Positions 15,828 through 23,169 of a DNA stretch of 64,000 nt are shown here, piece by piece. Within the stretch, counting starts at the first letter, position 1. The number at the start of each line of letters is the position of its first letter. Position numbers and translations under genes: made by a program. The notes below the pieces were generated by a model. It saw nothing but the letters and a program-made list of their open reading frames with translations, was not told where the DNA came from and ran no database searches. This stretch comes from Nioella ostreopsis (lineage in GTDB: Bacteria > Pseudomonadota > Alphaproteobacteria > Rhodobacterales > Rhodobacteraceae): the NCBI RefSeq assembly GCF_004000255.1, contig NZ_RCIQ01000001.1:434001-498000 (forward strand), given 5' to 3'.

Positions 15828-16596
15828 GGGTCTATTCCAGCTGAGTAGTTCTGAGAGTATGCTAAGGTGCTCTTATGGCTCAGAAAAACCGATATCTGTT
15901 TCGGGGGAGAATTTCGGAGCGGAAATTCCGCGATCTTCTGCGGCTTTTCGCGCTCGATATCACCGCCGACCGGGCGGCGGTTCTGACCGGTTTGAACCAC
16001 AAGACGGCGGCCACCCTCTATGGGCTTCTGAGGCGCAGGATGGCGGAGTTGGCGCAGCAGGACTGCCCCTTCCGCGGCCAGGTCGAGTTGGACGAAAGCT
16101 ACTTCGGGCCGACCCGTCAGCGCGGCAAGCCCGGCCTCGGGAAGGGGCGTGGTGTGAGGGGCAAGGTGCCGGTCTTCGGCATCCGCGAACGGGGCGGGCG
16201 GGTGCATTGTCAGATCGTCAAAAACTGTTCGAAAACAACGCTCTTGGCCATCATTGAGGGGCGCGTGGAGATCTCGGCCGAGGTCGTCACCGACGGCTTC
16301 CGCAGCTATGACGGGCTGGTTGAAGCCGGCTTCAAGCGCCACCACAGGATCAACAAATACTGGCAGCGCGATCGCCCGGTCTTCTCCGAAAACGGCGTCC
16401 ACATCAACGGCATCGAGAGCTTCTGGAGCTACGCCAAACGCCGCCACGCAAAGTTCAACGGGCTGAGAAAAACCAGCTTCCCAACCTTCCTCAAGGAAAC
16501 CGAATTCCGCTTCAATACGCGCGAAAAGGACCTCTATAAGATCCTCCTCAGATCGTGCAGAATGAAACCGCTCAGACGCTGAGCTGGAATAGACCC
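15828..16596 (+). mobile_element. IS1595-type insertion sequence, 769 bp, apparently intact
   Basis: Terminal inverted repeats begin GGGTCTATTCCAGCT at 15828-15842 and at the complement of 16582-16596, 15 bases perfect. Flanks are TTTTGCCA (15820-15827) and TGGTGCCA (16597-16604), a 6-of-8 match consistent with the family's 8-base target duplication after drift or recombination. A single transposase gene fills the element. It is inserted inside a REP-like repeat, whose right half (TGCCAAGATGAAAG) continues at 16600. Confidence 0.9.
15875..16582 (+). CDS. IS1595-family transposase
   Basis: 235 residues, full length for the compact IS1595 subgroups. The DDE-type catalytic core is visible: VELDESYFG (first Asp, about residue 72), VVTDGFRSY (second Asp, about 140) and HINGIESFWSYAKRRHAKFNG with the third acidic residue and the family's HxNxxExFW signature (about 175-195). 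The frame is uninterrupted, so the element may still be active. Codon use is close to that of its neighbours. The ATG lies 47 bases inside the left end. Confidence 0.95.
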   Translation: MAQKNRYLFRGRISERKFRDLLRLFALDITADRAAVLTGLNHKTAATLYGLLRRRMAELAQQDCPFRGQVELDESYFGPTRQRGKPGLGKGRGVRGKVPVFGIRERGGRVHCQIVKNCSKTTLLAIIEGRVEISAEVVTDGFRSYDGLVEAGFKRHHRINKYWQRDRPVFSENGVHINGIESFWSYAKRRHAKFNGLRKTSFPTFLKETEFRFNTREKDLYKILLRSCRMKPLRR

Positions 16597-16633
16597 TGGT
16601 GCCAAGATGAAAGGGGTGGCGCATCATGCCTGG

Positions 16634-16682
16634 CCCGGTCTAAGGCCGCGTTCGTTTCGGAGACCGGGTGCCTTGCTTTTTT
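16634..16682. terminator. Candidate terminator between the IS and the PleD-like gene
   Basis: CCCGGTCT (16634-16641) pairs perfectly with AGACCGGG (16661-16668) over a 19-base loop, followed after a few bases by GCTTTTTTG. The region 16605-16748 otherwise contains no gene I can support. Confidence 0.45.
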
Positions 16683-16748
16683 GCGGCTACTTTCTTCGGG
16701 CGACTGTGATAGGCGACACCCTGCGCGTCCTGACTGTCTCGATCCGGG

Positions 16749-18116
16749 TCAGGCTGCCGAGGCCGAGAGCGTTACGAGATTTCGGCCGTCCGATTTGGAC
16801 CCGTAGAGCGCCATGTCGGCTTTCTGGATCAGCTGTTCCGCCGGATCGCCGGATTGCTCCGTGATGGTCAGTCCGACGCTCATCGTGACGGCGATTGCGC
16901 GGGCCGGGCCGTCAATGCTGATCGGGCTGCCACCGATGGCCTCGCGCAGCCGTTCGGCGCAGTGCAGCGCCGTGGCGGCGTCGGTGTCCTGCAGGGCCAC
17001 GAGGAATTCCTCACCTCCGAGGCGGGCCAGAAGATCCTGCGGGCGCAGCACCGCGCGCAGGCGCTTGGCCACCGATGACAGCACCGCGTCGCCCGCCGCG
17101 TGGCCATGGCGGTCATTCACGGCCTTGAAGTGATCGAGATCGAGCATCATCACCGCGACCCCGCGGCCCGGCTCCTGCAGCATCCGGTCGAGCCGCTTGA
17201 GCGCGTAGCGCCGGTTGTGCAGACCAGTGAGGCTGTCTGTCACGGCCAGTTCCAGACCCGCTTCGACGGTGGCGCGAAGCCGGTCGGACTGACGCTTGCG
17301 GCGCAACTGGGTCTGGATGCGGAGGGCCAGTTCCTCGGGGTCGATGGGATCGTAGAGGATGTCGCCAGCGCCGAGGTCCAGCGCCACGGCCCCGCGTTCG
17401 CTGTCATTGCGGGGCAGGACGGTCAGGGCTGCGGCATGGCGCGTCGCGGGGCGGGAGCGCAGGTCGGAGAGCAGGCGCAGCCCCTCATTGCGCATGGTGA
17501 GGTCAGCGGCGATCACGAAGACATCCGGGGCGCTGCCGGTGTCGCGGGCCTGAAGCACCCGTTCGCGCGGCATCACGAGCAGATGTTCGTTCAGCCGGGG
17601 ATCCAGGGCACGTTTCCAGGCCAGGCCGGTGACCGCGTCGGGGGCGACCAGCGCCACCTTGCCCGGCGTTTCATAGGCCGGGGCGGGTTCCGCAAAGCCG
17701 AGCCCGGCATAGGACTCCTCTCGCAGGCGCAGTTCGCGCTGGATTTCATGGGCGCGCAGCAGCGACCGGACACGGGCCAGCAGCGTGACCTCGTCGACCG
17801 GCTTTGACAGGAAATCATCGGCGCCGTGCAGCAGCCCCTGCATCTTGCTGTCGCGGTCGGCCAGCGCGGTCACGAGGATCACGGGAATATCGGCGGTGTC
17901 GGGGTCGGACTTGAGCTGTTCGCAGACGCTGACCCCGCTGATGTCGGGCATCATCACGTCCAGCAGGATCAGGTCCGGCTGTTCCGATTTCGCCAGGCGC
18001 AGCGTGGCCTGCCCGCAATCGGCTTGCAGCACCGAATAGCAGGCCGCCGCCAGCTTGACCTTCATCACGATGCGATTTGTGGCCACATCGTCCACAACCA
18101 GTATGCGCCCTGTCAT
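16749..18116 (-). CDS. pleD: PleD-like response regulator with GGDEF diguanylate cyclase domain
   Basis: 455 residues; start at the ATG 18116 with GGAG seven bases upstream. Order: receiver 1 (1-120) with DD after VV, the phospho-Asp in LLDVMMP and the Lys in SKPVDE; a degenerate receiver 2 (about 150-275), where the Lys position reads YDPID; then GGDEF (about 295-450) with DLDHFKAVND and active GGEEF. RPQD five residues before GGEEF is a product-inhibition I-site. It makes cyclic di-GMP on phosphorylation. It is divergent from a DUF3572 gene and preceded by a CtrA-like box at 18170. Confidence 0.93.
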   Translation of the reverse strand: MTGRILVVDDVATNRIVMKVKLAAACYSVLQADCGQATLRLAKSEQPDLILLDVMMPDISGVSVCEQLKSDPDTADIPVILVTALADRDSKMQGLLHGADDFLSKPVDEVTLLARVRSLLRAHEIQRELRLREESYAGLGFAEPAPAYETPGKVALVAPDAVTGLAWKRALDPRLNEHLLVMPRERVLQARDTGSAPDVFVIAADLTMRNEGLRLLSDLRSRPATRHAAALTVLPRNDSERGAVALDLGAGDILYDPIDPEELALRIQTQLRRKRQSDRLRATVEAGLELAVTDSLTGLHNRRYALKRLDRMLQEPGRGVAVMMLDLDHFKAVNDRHGHAAGDAVLSSVAKRLRAVLRPQDLLARLGGEEFLVALQDTDAATALHCAERLREAIGGSPISIDGPARAIAVTMSVGLTITEQSGDPAEQLIQKADMALYGSKSDGRNLVTLSASAA

Positions 18117-18169
18117 CCTATGCTCCGCCACTGTTTATCTCGGGGCTTTCTTCATCCATGCTCCCGAAA

Positions 18170-18186
18170 GGTTAACAAAGCCTTTA
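18170..18186 (-). promoter_or_regulatory. CtrA-like box upstream of the PleD-like gene
   Basis: Read on the minus strand: TAAA-GGCTTTG-TTAACC, one mismatch from the CtrA consensus TTAA-N7-TTAACC. It lies 54 bases upstream of the cyclase start and points toward it. Confidence 0.55.
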
Positions 18187-18207
18187 ACAAGAGGGATTCG
18201 CGGGCAT

Positions 18208-18486
18208 ATGAATGCAACCCGGGCGGAAGAAGTTGCGCTTTTGGCGCTAGGCTGGCTGGTGGGAAACGATGACCTTCTGCCGGTCTTTCAGGGCGCCAGC
18301 GGAGTCTCGGCCGATGATCTGCGCGCAGGCGCACAAGACCCGGCATTCCTGGCATCTGTCCTTGATTTCCTGCTGATGGACGATGCCTGGGTGATCGCGG
18401 TCTGCGATCACCTGGGGGTGCCTTACGACACGCTTTACAAGGTCCGCCAGATGCTACCCGGCGGGGATTTGCCCAACTGGACCTGA
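18208..18486 (+). CDS. DUF3572 protein
   Basis: 92 residues, the usual size for this alphaproteobacterial family. It starts MNATRAEEVALLALGWLV and ends with VRQMLPGGDLPNW, both family-typical. No signal peptide or membrane span is present; it seems a small helical cytoplasmic protein of unknown function. DUF3572 genes recur beside pleD-like genes in Rhodobacterales, as here. GAGGG upstream is rather distant, so the start rests on family length. The shared 91-base divergent gap carries the CtrA-like box. Confidence 0.85.
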   Translation: MNATRAEEVALLALGWLVGNDDLLPVFQGASGVSADDLRAGAQDPAFLASVLDFLLMDDAWVIAVCDHLGVPYDTLYKVRQMLPGGDLPNWT

Positions 18487-18497
18487 GAAACCGGCAG

Positions 18498-18947
18498 TCA
18501 GTCGCTTCCGCCTTCGCCGGCACAAAGCTTTGCAAGCAGGCGTTTCAACTCGCTGCGTTCCGCGACGGTGAGCTTGGCGTTGAAGTGGTTCATGTTCTCG
18601 GAGCAGATCGGAACCGCCTGGATCATCCGGTCATATCCCGCGTCGGTCATGCTGACCTCGGTCATGCGCCGGTCTTCCTTGCCGATGGCACGGGTGATCA
18701 GCCCCTCGGTTTCCAGCGCGCGAAGGGCGCGGGATGTGGCGGTTCTGTCGATCCCGACAAAGGCCGCGATGTCAGAGGGGTTTTTCAGCCCCTCTTCCGC
18801 AACGGCCAGAAGGATGCACCAGCCAACCCGAGTCAGGGCGAACCGCCTCAGCCCTTCTTCGACCCTGCGTTCCACAAGTCGTGCTGCGTATGACGCATGG
18901 AAGCCGATGCTGTCATGCAACCCGTATTTCAATCGCTGTCCGTCCAT
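18498..18947 (-). CDS. MarR-family transcriptional regulator
   Basis: 149 residues from the ATG at 18947, which has GGGG six bases upstream; a longer reading to 18989 adds 14 unlikely residues. The winged helix covers about residues 35-100 (NPSDIAAFVGIDRTATSRALRALETEGLITR with the EDRRM wing). It is divergent from the HAD phosphatase at 19053, and an 8-base inverted repeat at 18997-19023 between them is a candidate operator. Its effector is unknown. It differs clearly from the MarR protein at 549. Confidence 0.9.
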   Translation of the reverse strand: MDGQRLKYGLHDSIGFHASYAARLVERRVEEGLRRFALTRVGWCILLAVAEEGLKNPSDIAAFVGIDRTATSRALRALETEGLITRAIGKEDRRMTEVSMTDAGYDRMIQAVPICSENMNHFNAKLTVAERSELKRLLAKLCAGEGGSD

Positions 18948-18996
18948 GAAAGCCCCAGACAAAAAAACAGAGTGTCCGGCCAACTCCAAGACACTT

Positions 18997-19023
18997 CATG
19001 GTGGCAATTGCTTTTCCACCATG
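18997..19023. promoter_or_regulatory. Inverted repeat between marR-type gene and HAD gene
   Basis: CATGGTGG (18997-19004) and its exact complement CCACCATG (19016-19023) are separated by 11 bases. The site is 29 bases before the HAD start and 50 bases before the regulator start, a good place for an operator controlling both. Confidence 0.55.
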
Positions 19024-19052
19024 CAGTATTTCACTACTGAGGGAGGAATTCA

Positions 19053-19772
19053 ATGATTTCGGCAATCCTATTCGACAAAGACGGCACGCTGTTCGATTTC
19101 CAGGTCAGTTGGTCGGCCTGGGCGATGACATTTCTGCGCGATGCGGCCTCGGGGGACGAGGCCCGCGCCGCGCATCTGGGGGCTGTTCTGGGCTTCGACT
19201 GGCATGCGGGGCGATTTCGCGAAGACAGCTGCGTGATAGCCGGGACCGATGATGATATCGTCTCGGCGCTGGAACCGGAGCTACCGGGCGTCAGCAGGGC
19301 CGAGCTGAAGATGAGAATCGCCCTCGCCGCCGCCGAGGCCCCGCAGAGCGAGGCGGTCCCGCTGGCCCCGTTTCTGGACGCGCTGAAGGCGCGGGGGTTG
19401 AAGGTGGGCGTGGCCACCAATGACACCGAAGCCACCGCGCGGGCCCATCTTGCGGCGGCGGATATACTCGACCGGTTCGATTTCATCAGCGGTGCCGATA
19501 GCGGTCATGGCGCAAAGCCGGGGCCGGGCATGTGCCTTGCCTTCGCCAATGCACTTGGCCTGTTGCCGGCTGAGGTGCTGATGGTCGGGGACAGCCTGCA
19601 CGATCTTCATGCAGGCCGCGCGGCGGGGATGCGCACGCTCGGGGTGCTCACCGGAGTGGCCGGGGCCGAGGTTCTGGCGCCGCATGCGGACTATGTGCTG
19701 CCCGATATCGGTGGTCTCGAAAGGTTGCTGGATCCTGACAATCGCCTGAGGCCGACCGACCTCGCGTCTTAA
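19053..19772 (+). CDS. HAD-family hydrolase, phosphoglycolate phosphatase-like
   Basis: 239 residues with the four HAD motifs: DKDGTLFDF (motif I, nucleophile Asp at about residue 8), GVATNDT (motif II), the Lys in GAKPGPGM (motif III) and VGDSLHDLHAG (motif IV). The helical cap after motif I makes it subclass IA, as in phosphoglycolate phosphatase and related enzymes. The ATG is preceded by GAGGGAGG. Its substrate is not determined; control by the divergent MarR regulator is likely. Confidence 0.9.
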   Translation: MISAILFDKDGTLFDFQVSWSAWAMTFLRDAASGDEARAAHLGAVLGFDWHAGRFREDSCVIAGTDDDIVSALEPELPGVSRAELKMRIALAAAEAPQSEAVPLAPFLDALKARGLKVGVATNDTEATARAHLAAADILDRFDFISGADSGHGAKPGPGMCLAFANALGLLPAEVLMVGDSLHDLHAGRAAGMRTLGVLTGVAGAEVLAPHADYVLPDIGGLERLLDPDNRLRPTDLAS

Positions 19773-19864
19773 ACGACGCAAACGGAATCGGAATCCGTCG
19801 CTATCTGAAAACTGTGCGGGCGGGCGCTACGCCAATCTGGGGCCAACAGGATTGGAGAGCCCCG

Positions 19865-21421
19865 ATGACCGAAGACGCCCCCCGCCGCCGCCGTGCCGGC
19901 GGACGCCGCGGCCACGCAGATCGTGCCGGACATGCCGCCATCGACCAGATGCCTTGGCGCCTGCCGATAAACCCCGACCGCCCGACCGAACCGATGCCGC
20001 CAGAGGGGGTTCAAGCGATCCACAAGGGCGCCATGCGCATCCTGTCGGAGATCGGGATCGAGTTCCTGAACCCGGTCGCACGCGACCATCTTGCCCGCGC
20101 CGGCTGCAAGGTCGAGGGCGAAAATGTCAGGATGGACGAGGATTTCGTGATGGAAATGGTGGCGCGCGCGCCCGACCAGTTTTCGATCACTCCGCGCAAT
20201 CCCGACCGAAAACTGATTATCGGGGGCAATCACATTGTTTTCGGCAACGTGTCCTCGCCGCCCAATGCCTGGGACATGGATCGGGGCAAGAGATCGGGTG
20301 ACTTCGAAACCTACAAGGAATTTCTGAAGCTTACCCAGTATTTCAACTGCATCCATTTCGCGGGCGGCTATGCGCCGGAGCCGGTGGATGTGCATGCCTC
20401 GGTCCGGCATCTGGAATGTCTTTATGAAAAGCTGACGCTCACCGACAAGGTGGCGCATGCCTATTCGCTCGGGAAAGAGCGGGTCGAGGACGTGATGGAA
20501 ATGGTGCGCATCGCGGGCGGGTTGTCGGAGGAAGAGTTCCGCGCCACGCCGCGCATGTACACCAACATCAATTCGGTCTCGCCCCTGAAGCATGACTTCC
20601 CGATGCTGGAAGGCGCGATGATCCTCGCCGAGGCGGGGCAGGGGGTGGTGGTGACCCCCTTCACGCTGGCCGGTGCCATGGCCCCGGTCACCATGTCGGG
20701 CGCGGTCACGCTGAGCCTGGCCGAGGGGCTGGCCGCAATTGCGCTGCTGCAATTCATCGCGCCGGGCTGTCCGGTGGCGATCGGCACGTTTACCTCGAAC
20801 GTGGACATGAAATCGGGCGCGCCGGCCTTTGGCACCCCGGAATACATGCGCGCCACCCAGATGACCGGCCAGATGGCCCGGTTCTACGGGCTGCCGATGC
20901 GCGCCAGCGGCGTCTGCGCGGCCAATGTGCCCGACGGGCAGGCGATGTGGGAAACCTGCCATTCCCTGTGGTCGGCGGTGCAGTCGGGGACCAACATGGT
21001 CTATCATGCGGCGGGCTGGCTGGAGGGCGGGCTGATCGCGAGCCCCGAGAAGTTCGTCATGGACTGTGAAGTGTTGCAGATGATCCAGCGCTATTTCGAG
21101 CCGCAGCTTTGGGCGACGGAAGACGAGGATATCGCCATCGACGCGATCCGCGAGGTGGGGCCGGGCGGGCATTACTTCGGCGTGCAGCACACGCAGGACC
21201 GCTATCAGAGCGCGTTCTATTCCCCCTTCGCCAGCGACTGGCGCAACTATGAGGCCTGGGAAGCGGATGGCGGCACCTGGACGGCGGAGCGGGCCAACAA
21301 AATCTACAAGAAGATCATCGCGGAATTCGAGGCACCGGCCATGGATGAGGCGGTGAAGGAGGAATTGCGGGCCTTCGTGGATCGGCGGATTGCCGAGGGC
21401 GGCGCGCCGACCGATTTCTGA
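19865..21421 (+). CDS. MttB-family (trimethylamine methyltransferase-like) protein, non-pyrrolysine
   Basis: 518 residues from the ATG at 19865, about the family length. It belongs to the COG5598 TIM-barrel corrinoid methyltransferases, as seen in segments such as AGQGVVVTPFTLAGAMAPVT and GVCAANVPDGQAMWETCHSLW. There is no in-frame amber codon, so it is the pyrrolysine-free type that includes glycine betaine methyltransferase MtgB. An Arg-rich N-terminus (RRRRAGGRRGHADRAGHA) is unusual. No corrinoid protein or activation gene is adjacent. The methyl donor is likely a quaternary or tertiary amine, by family only. Confidence 0.88.
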   Translation: MTEDAPRRRRAGGRRGHADRAGHAAIDQMPWRLPINPDRPTEPMPPEGVQAIHKGAMRILSEIGIEFLNPVARDHLARAGCKVEGENVRMDEDFVMEMVARAPDQFSITPRNPDRKLIIGGNHIVFGNVSSPPNAWDMDRGKRSGDFETYKEFLKLTQYFNCIHFAGGYAPEPVDVHASVRHLECLYEKLTLTDKVAHAYSLGKERVEDVMEMVRIAGGLSEEEFRATPRMYTNINSVSPLKHDFPMLEGAMILAEAGQGVVVTPFTLAGAMAPVTMSGAVTLSLAEGLAAIALLQFIAPGCPVAIGTFTSNVDMKSGAPAFGTPEYMRATQMTGQMARFYGLPMRASGVCAANVPDGQAMWETCHSLWSAVQSGTNMVYHAAGWLEGGLIASPEKFVMDCEVLQMIQRYFEPQLWATEDEDIAIDAIREVGPGGHYFGVQHTQDRYQSAFYSPFASDWRNYEAWEADGGTWTAERANKIYKKIIAEFEAPAMDEAVKEELRAFVDRRIAEGGAPTDF

Positions 21422-21461
21422 GATCATGGCTCTTCCCGACCTCGGAGCGGGAGGGACACCT

Positions 21462-21478
21462 GTAACGGCTTCTTAACC
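21462..21478 (+). promoter_or_regulatory. CtrA-like box upstream of the H-NOX operon
   Basis: GTAA-CGGCTTC-TTAACC, one mismatch from TTAA-N7-TTAACC, in the direction of transcription and 43 bases before the H-NOX start. Confidence 0.5.
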
Positions 21479-21520
21479 TCTTGGGGCTAGACCTGAGCGG
21501 CAGTTGAAGGGAGCCTGAGA

Positions 21521-22108
21521 ATGCATGGTCTTGTGAACCGTGCCCTGCAGGGGTTTTTGATCGACACCTATGGAGAGGTGACCTGGGACGAAGTGTTGAG
21601 CCAGGCCGCCCTGCCTGCGGGCGGGTTCGAATCCATGCTGCACTATGAGGATCGCCTGACCGGTGAGGTGATCCTCGCGGCCTCTGCCGTGTTGCACAAG
21701 GACCGTTGCACCCTGCTGGAAGATCTGGGCACCTACCTTCTGTCGCATCCAAACCAGGAAGGCCTGCGGCGCCTGATGCGCTTCGGCGGCGACACGTTCT
21801 TCGATTTCCTGCAATCGCTGGATGATCTTTCGGGCCGGGCGCGGCTGGCGCTGCCCGATCTCGATATGCCCGACCTGACGATCCAGCATGACAGCCATAA
21901 CCGTTTCGTCCTGTCGGTCCGATGGGGGTTGCCCGGGGCGGGGTCGGTGTTTCTGGGGGCATTGCGGGCGATGGCCGATGACTACGGCGCGCTGGCCTTC
22001 TTCGAGGCGGAAGAGGGCGAGGATGGGGAAGAGCGCGTGGTGATCGACCTTGTCGATCAGTCCTTCGCCTCCGGGCGCAGCTTTACCCTCGGGGGACGGG
22101 TGGCATGA
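21521..22108 (+). CDS. H-NOX (haem NO-binding, HNOB) domain protein
   Basis: 195 residues, a single H-NOX domain starting MHGLVNRALQGFLIDTYGE, with a GAAGGGAG site upstream. H-NOX proteins sense NO or O2 through haem and control a partner kinase or cyclase. Here the partner is a GGDEF protein whose start overlaps by ATGA. The region that usually carries the haem-ligating histidine reads SLDDLSGRARLALPDLDMP (99-117), with no His in my hand alignment, and the YxSxR haem-propionate motif appears as VLSVR (130-134). Haem binding should thus be tested. NO control of c-di-GMP is the expected role. Confidence 0.85.
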   Translation: MHGLVNRALQGFLIDTYGEVTWDEVLSQAALPAGGFESMLHYEDRLTGEVILAASAVLHKDRCTLLEDLGTYLLSHPNQEGLRRLMRFGGDTFFDFLQSLDDLSGRARLALPDLDMPDLTIQHDSHNRFVLSVRWGLPGAGSVFLGALRAMADDYGALAFFEAEEGEDGEERVVIDLVDQSFASGRSFTLGGRVA

Positions 22109-23115
22109 TCCAAGATCGGGTCATCGGACTGTCGGGGACCGCGCTGGACCAGCTGATGCCCATGCATCTCTGGGTCGGCCCGTCAGGGCTGATCAACCGG
22201 GTTGGACCGACCCTGACGCGGATTGCAGCGCGGGATCTGCGGGGGCAGCCGCTGTTTGATGTCATCGACCTGCATCGCCCCCGATCCGCCCGAACGCTGG
22301 AGGCGCTTTTATCCCTGCAGGGCGCGCGGCTGACCCTGTGCCTGCGCTGCCGGCCCGATCTGCAATTCCGCGGCATCGTGGTGGGGTTGCCCGCCGGCGT
22401 GGGTGGGCTGATCCAGATGTCGCTCGGGTTGTCCTTTGCCAAGGCCGTGGATGATTGCGGATTGACGCTGAAGGATTTTTCGCCATGCGATCAAACGGTT
22501 GACCTGCTCTACCTGCGAGAAGCCAATGCCGCCATCGCCCGCGAATCCCGCAAGCTGACCGAACGGTTGCAACGCGCAAGGCAGGCTGCGGAACAGCAGG
22601 CCCTGACCGACACGCTGACGGGCCTGGCCAACCGGCGCGCGATGGATGCGGCCCTGCTGGCGCTGACCGAGGTGCCGGTGCCGCGCTTCGGGCTGATGCA
22701 TCTGGATCTCGATTTCTTCAAGGAGGTGAATGACAGCCTCGGGCATGCGGCGGGCGACCATGTGCTGACCCATGTGGCCGATATCCTGCGCTCGGAAATT
22801 CGTAGCGGCGATATCGTGGCGCGCGTCGGCGGGGATGAGTTCGTGCTGCTGTTTCGTGATTGCGATGACCCCGACCTGTTGGAGGCCATCGGCGCGCGGC
22901 TGATTTCCCGGCTGGAGGAGCCGACGATCTTCGACGGTCAGCCTTGCCGTATCTCGGCCAGTGCCGGATCGGTCCTCGCCTCGCGCTATGATCACCCGAC
23001 GCCGGACCGAATGCTGAATGACGCCGATGTCGCGCTCTATGCCTCGAAGAACCGGGGGCGGGCACAGCATACGCTCTATTCCGAAGATCTCCTGGCCCCG
23101 CTCCGGCCCAATTGA
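22105..23115 (+). CDS. H-NOX-associated diguanylate cyclase
   Basis: 336 residues. The N-terminal 1-130 resembles the HNOBA (H-NOX-associated, PAS-like) domain, followed by a coiled coil (about 135-165, AAIARESRKLTERLQRARQA) and a GGDEF domain (166-330) with DLDFFKEVND and GGDEF at 242-246. RSGD at 233-236 is an I-site. It should make cyclic di-GMP under control of the H-NOX partner. The 4-base overlap with the H-NOX gene indicates coupled, near-stoichiometric translation. No membrane span, so it is cytoplasmic. Confidence 0.93.
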   Translation: MIQDRVIGLSGTALDQLMPMHLWVGPSGLINRVGPTLTRIAARDLRGQPLFDVIDLHRPRSARTLEALLSLQGARLTLCLRCRPDLQFRGIVVGLPAGVGGLIQMSLGLSFAKAVDDCGLTLKDFSPCDQTVDLLYLREANAAIARESRKLTERLQRARQAAEQQALTDTLTGLANRRAMDAALLALTEVPVPRFGLMHLDLDFFKEVNDSLGHAAGDHVLTHVADILRSEIRSGDIVARVGGDEFVLLFRDCDDPDLLEAIGARLISRLEEPTIFDGQPCRISASAGSVLASRYDHPTPDRMLNDADVALYASKNRGRAQHTLYSEDLLAPLRPN

Positions 23116-23118
23116 AAC

Positions 23119-23144
23119 GGCCCGCATCCTGGAAGGTGCGGGCC
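23119..23144. terminator. Hairpin between convergent cyclase and carB
   Basis: GGCCCGCA (23119-23126) pairs with TGCGGGCC (23137-23144) over a 10-base loop, 4 bases after the cyclase stop. The T-content after it is modest (GGTCTTTG). It could serve both strands. Confidence 0.6.
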
Positions 23145-23169
23145 GGTCATGGTCTTTGCAAAAGAGAGA

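Noticed and set aside
19865-21421. MttB gene as a pyrrolysine-containing methyltransferase
   Set aside because: There is no in-frame TAG before the final stop, and no pyl genes are in the window.
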